Shown here: positions 4,501-6,911 of the stretch, in pieces
Position numbering within the stretch: position 1 is the stretch's first letter
Layout: every line of letters begins with the position of its first letter
Source: an uncultured bacterium
GTDB lineage: Bacteria > Verrucomicrobiota > Kiritimatiellia > UBA8416 > CALETX01
NCBI GenBank assembly: GCA_937920455.1
Contig: CALETX010000138.1
Coordinates: 1-6,911 of the forward strand
DNA length: 6,911 nt
Reading direction: 5' to 3'
Made by a program: the position numbers and the translations under genes
Notes under the pieces: model-generated
The model's input: only the letters and a program-made list of their open reading frames with translations
Databases searched by the model: none
What the model was told of the DNA's origin: nothing

Positions 4501-6911
4501 TCATGGCGTCCAGACCCCGCCCAGGCCGTTGCCATCCGTGGTTACGTCTGACCAAGTCTCGTTCTGAATTACCCCTGGTCGGAACTTGCCAATATCAAAA
4601 CGAATGCCGTATCCTGCGTTGAAGCTTGCGTCAACATATCTAAAGTTCAATGTTGACATGGCTCCTGGCTGCGAGTCGGCAGGATAACCATGGAAGACTA
4701 TTCCATGATTTCCGTTGTCAGTAGCGGCGACGTTCTGAACATAGGTCGAGGCAGTCCCGGTTATGCTCGCCCGAGCGCCTTCAGTGATGTCAATTCCGCT
4801 ATCGCCGTTGTTGTTGGCGGATGTTAATGTTATCAATGCTGTGGCGTCGCCATGAGTCACGGCCGCTCCTCTTAGTATCCACAACCCGAGGTCCGCATTC
4901 TCATCGCACGAGACACGGTTCAGATGTAATTCAGCCGTTCCTTCCCGAGCTTCAGCCCCATAGCCCACGAACAGACCGTCATCATAGTTGCTGCTTGCGT
5001 CAACCCAGTATATGTAAATGCCAGCCCGGCCTTGGCCCGCGATTGCGCCGTGATCGATCATCACGCCGTCGTCAGCATTGAAGTAAGCGGTTACGGCGCG
5101 TACACTACACCCTGCATCTCCATTTGCCGCCTCGGCCCCATAGTCAACACGCATACCAGCATAACTATTTGAAATTGTGGTGATGTTATTCATGTATAGA
5201 TCGGCCATTCCTTCTGAAACAACAGCGCCCCGGCGGACATAGACGCCTTCGGCGCCGTTGTGCTGGGCGGTAATGTTGTTCATGATGACGTAGGCAACTC
5301 CGTCAGAAACGACAGCGCCCGTGCCGACATAGACGCCTTCGTCGCCGTTGTGCTGGGCGGTAATGTCTTGCATATATACGTATACTATTCCCTCAGAAGC
5401 AGCAACGCCCGTGTCGACATAGACGCCTTGGTAGCCATTGTACTGGGCGATAATGTTGTTCATGAGGACGTAGGCATGTCCGTCAGAAACGACAGCGCCC
5501 CGGCGGACATAGACGCCTTCGGCGCTATTGGATATGGCAGTTACGGAGCCTATCTCCAGAATCGCTTCTCCTTGCGAAACCACGGCGCCTTTGCCAATCC
5601 ACAGCCCCGCGTAGCCGTTGTTGATTGCTGTGATGTTGTTCACGTTCATGGCTGCAGTGCCTCTCACGCAACTTGCGCCCGAGTCCACCCACAAGGCCGA
5701 GTAGTGGTTGTTGTTTTCTCCCCGGATGTTATAGAAAAATGCCACAGCCGTACCGGTCACCGCCCTTGCTCCGTCTTCCACCCATATTCCGTCCCAGGGG
5801 TTTTCATTCGCCACAACATTCCGGACTGAAAGAAAGGCGTATCCCTCGGTAACAACAGCACCCTGCACGATATAAATGCCTTCGATACCCATATTCCCAT
5901 TCGCTGTAATGGAGTCCAGTTTCACCATTGCCATGCCATCGCCGGCCATTGCTCCTCGTGCCACGTAGATGCCGTTGCCGCTGTTGTTCGATGCTTCGAT
6001 GTTCGTCATCTGCAGGATCGCATCTTCGTTAGCCGTCACAATCGCCCCGCGTTCAATATGAATGCCGTCTCCGTAGTTCTCATTGGCCGCAATATCATTC
6101 AGAATAATCCCAGCGCGCCCGCCGGCAGGGGCGTCCGATGAAACCTCCTCTATCCATATGCCATGGTCGCCGTTCCTAGATGCGGCAGCTCCGTCCACCT
6201 CCAAACGCGCCGTCTCGTAAGCACGAGCGTCAACTCCAAGCCCAATAAATCCATTCCAGCTAAACTCGTTGTCTCGCAACAACACGTCATAAGTCCCGCT
6301 ACCCCCACGCGTGTCCAGCACAAGGCCCGCTTCCGAGTTGTTGATAAACTGGTTCCCCTCTATCAATGCCGCGAACGAATCGTCTGCGCCGGTGAGTGTG
6401 TCAACTATCACTCCCCCCCACGTCGCCCCATCCACTATGTTGTCCTTGATCGTCAAATCGGACTTATCCACCGCCACAATGCCGGCACCGGCCACATTGT
6501 AGGCCGGATGCCCGTTCGGAGAGAACACCCACACGTCCGTCACTGGCGTGTTGTTTATTATCCTGAACCCGGCAAGCACTGTGTTCTCACCCATCGTAAC
6601 AACCGGCCCAGTCCCATCACCCTCAAGCACAGGATGCTCCGTCGCCGGAAAACTCTTCCCCCCAAGCCCCTTTATCGTCGTCCCGCTCCCATAAAGCTTC
6701 GTCCCGTCCGGCAACACCACCGTCTCCTGGTAGTTCCCGGAATCGCTGTCAAATACGTACACATTCCTCTCCCCAGACGCCGCCGCAACTCCCTCGTTCA
6801 CCTCATCCCACGGATGCTCCGCCGTCCCGTTCATCGCTGGATCACCAGCGTTGTCCTTGTCCACAAACTGCACATCATCCAGCAAAACCACATTCTCCTC
6901 AACCTCGCGCA
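4501..6911 (-). CDS. Right-handed parallel beta-helix repeat protein (5' end outside the window)
   Basis: The frame runs from the TGA at 4501-4503 through the right edge; upstream of the GTG at 6891 it continues as ...REVEEN, so that GTG is not a supported start. Residue numbers here count from it. Residues ~8-115 (VQFVDKDNAGDP, AEHPWDEVNEGVAAASG, NVYVFDSD, LPDGTKLYGSG, ENTVLAGFRI) resemble the opening of pectin-lyase-like domains of large surface proteins, including those placed after inverse-autotransporter barrels: a 'FVD' strand, a list of contents, then 'YGSG'. Residues ~130-265 are irregular beta-helix coils. Residues 267-782 are about 17 tandem units of 30-32 residues with consensus I-x-A-x-x-N-x-x-x-G-[IVL]-x-[VI]-x-x-G-A, then a strand ending in N or S. 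The Asn positions suit an asparagine ladder. No lyase catalytic motif, PEP-CTERM or LPXTG signal is seen; it ends at GGVWTP. A secreted or surface adhesin or glycan-binding role is inferred. Confidence 0.82.
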   Translation of the reverse strand, partial: REVEENVVLLDDVQFVDKDNAGDPAMNGTAEHPWDEVNEGVAAASGERNVYVFDSDSGNYQETVVLPDGTKLYGSGTTIKGLGGKSFPATEHPVLEGDGTGPVVTMGENTVLAGFRIINNTPVTDVWVFSPNGHPAYNVAGAGIVAVDKSDLTIKDNIVDGATWGGVIVDTLTGADDSFAALIEGNQFINNSEAGLVLDTRGGSGTYDVLLRDNEFSWNGFIGLGVDARAYETARLEVDGAAASRNGDHGIWIEEVSSDAPAGGRAGIILNDIAANENYGDGIHIERGAIVTANEDAILQMTNIEASNNSGNGIYVARGAMAGDGMAMVKLDSITANGNMGIEGIYIVQGAVVTEGYAFLSVRNVVANENPWDGIWVEDGARAVTGTAVAFFYNIRGENNNHYSALWVDSGASCVRGTAAMNVNNITAINNGYAGLWIGKGAVVSQGEAILEIGSVTAISNSAEGVYVRRGAVVSDGHAYVLMNNIIAQYNGYQGVYVDTGVAASEGIVYVYMQDITAQHNGDEGVYVGTGAVVSDGVAYVIMNNITAQHNGAEGVYVRRGAVVSEGMADLYMNNITTISNSYAGMRVDYGAEAANGDAGCSVRAVTAYFNADDGVMIDHGAIAGQGRAGIYIYWVDASSNYDDGLFVGYGAEAREGTAELHLNRVSCDENADLGLWILRGAAVTHGDATALITLTSANNNGDSGIDITEGARASITGTASTYVQNVAATDNGNHGIVFHGYPADSQPGAMSTLNFRYVDASFNAGYGIRFDIGKFRPGVIQNETWSDVTTDGNGLGGVWTP
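4546..6093 (-). repeat. Tandem array of ~17 beta-helix repeats of 30-32 residues (90-96 bp)
   Basis: Units can be laid out by their first residue (numbered from the GTG at 6891): 267, 298, 328, 359, 389, 420, 450, 480, 510, 540, 570, 600, 630, 660, 690, 721 and 753. Nine successive units from 420 to 689 are exactly 30 residues long; the others are 30-32. Each unit contains three short beta stretches, for example ITAQHNG, GVYVGTGAVV and VAYVIMNN, which is compatible with one turn of the helix per unit. All lengths are multiples of 3, so gain or loss of units keeps the frame. Confidence 0.85.
5185..5544 (-). repeat. Four closely similar 90-bp units in the beta-helix array
   Basis: The units at 5185-5274, 5275-5364, 5365-5454 and 5455-5544 are much more alike in DNA than the rest of the array. 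Exact matches include 34 bp at 5222-5255 and 5492-5525 (270 bp apart), 24 bp at 5253-5276 and 5343-5366 (90 bp apart), and 22 bp at 5299-5320 and 5479-5500 (180 bp apart). Offsets are exact multiples of 90. This points to recent duplication or exchange between units. Confidence 0.8.

Noticed and set aside
5260..5829. Long open frame of 189 codons on the + strand with an internal 30-residue repetition
   Set aside because: It is the antisense of the 90-bp repeats in the beta-helix gene. The periodicity is in frame on both strands, which keeps stops away, and the product looks like no known protein.
4546..6093. CRISPR-like array
   Set aside because: Repeats are coding, ~90 bp with no unique spacers between identical short repeats, and translate into a regular beta-helix pattern.

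Overview
The window looks like bacterial chromosomal DNA of moderate GC content from a carbohydrate-degrading organism. The protein types are a GH42-type beta-galactosidase tail, a very large secreted CBM9-like/beta-propeller protein, and a giant parallel beta-helix surface protein. Together they are most reminiscent of the Planctomycetes/Verrucomicrobia/Lentisphaerae (PVC) group or of uncultured environmental phyla with similar proteomes. This placement is inferred from protein style only. There is no rRNA, tRNA or marker gene to confirm it.

Layout: (1) 1-248, + strand: the last ~81 codons of a gene whose product ends like the C-terminal beta domain of GH42 beta-galactosidases. (2) 320-4060, - strand: one intact 1246-codon gene with a signal peptide, an N-terminal CBM9-like domain, a FlgD-like Ig module, a long beta-propeller region carrying one EF-hand-like loop, and a second CBM9-like domain at the C-terminus. 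It converges on gene 1 across a 71-bp gap. (3) 4061-4500: a 440-bp non-coding stretch with the control region of gene 2 (strong Shine-Dalgarno, a 7-bp stem-loop just upstream, a weak promoter candidate, a pair of AATGCATT palindromes) and a likely terminator hairpin for gene 3. (4) 4501-6911, - strand: the C-terminal ~803 codons of a right-handed beta-helix protein, open at the right edge. Most of it is about 17 tandem repeats of ~30 residues (90 bp).

Genes 1 and 2 fit polysaccharide or galactoside use: gene 1 hydrolyses glycosides, and gene 2 is an exported protein with two putative carbohydrate-binding ends. Gene 3 appears to be a separate transcription unit with its own terminator, probably encoding a cell-surface or secreted adhesin-like or glycan-binding beta-helix.

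I see no mobile element, CRISPR array, defence island or RNA gene. The least ordinary signals are the mosaic 90-bp repeat block in the beta-helix gene, the sharp change in codon choice between its N-terminal part and its repeats, and the symmetrical CBM9-propeller-CBM9 architecture of the 1246-residue protein.
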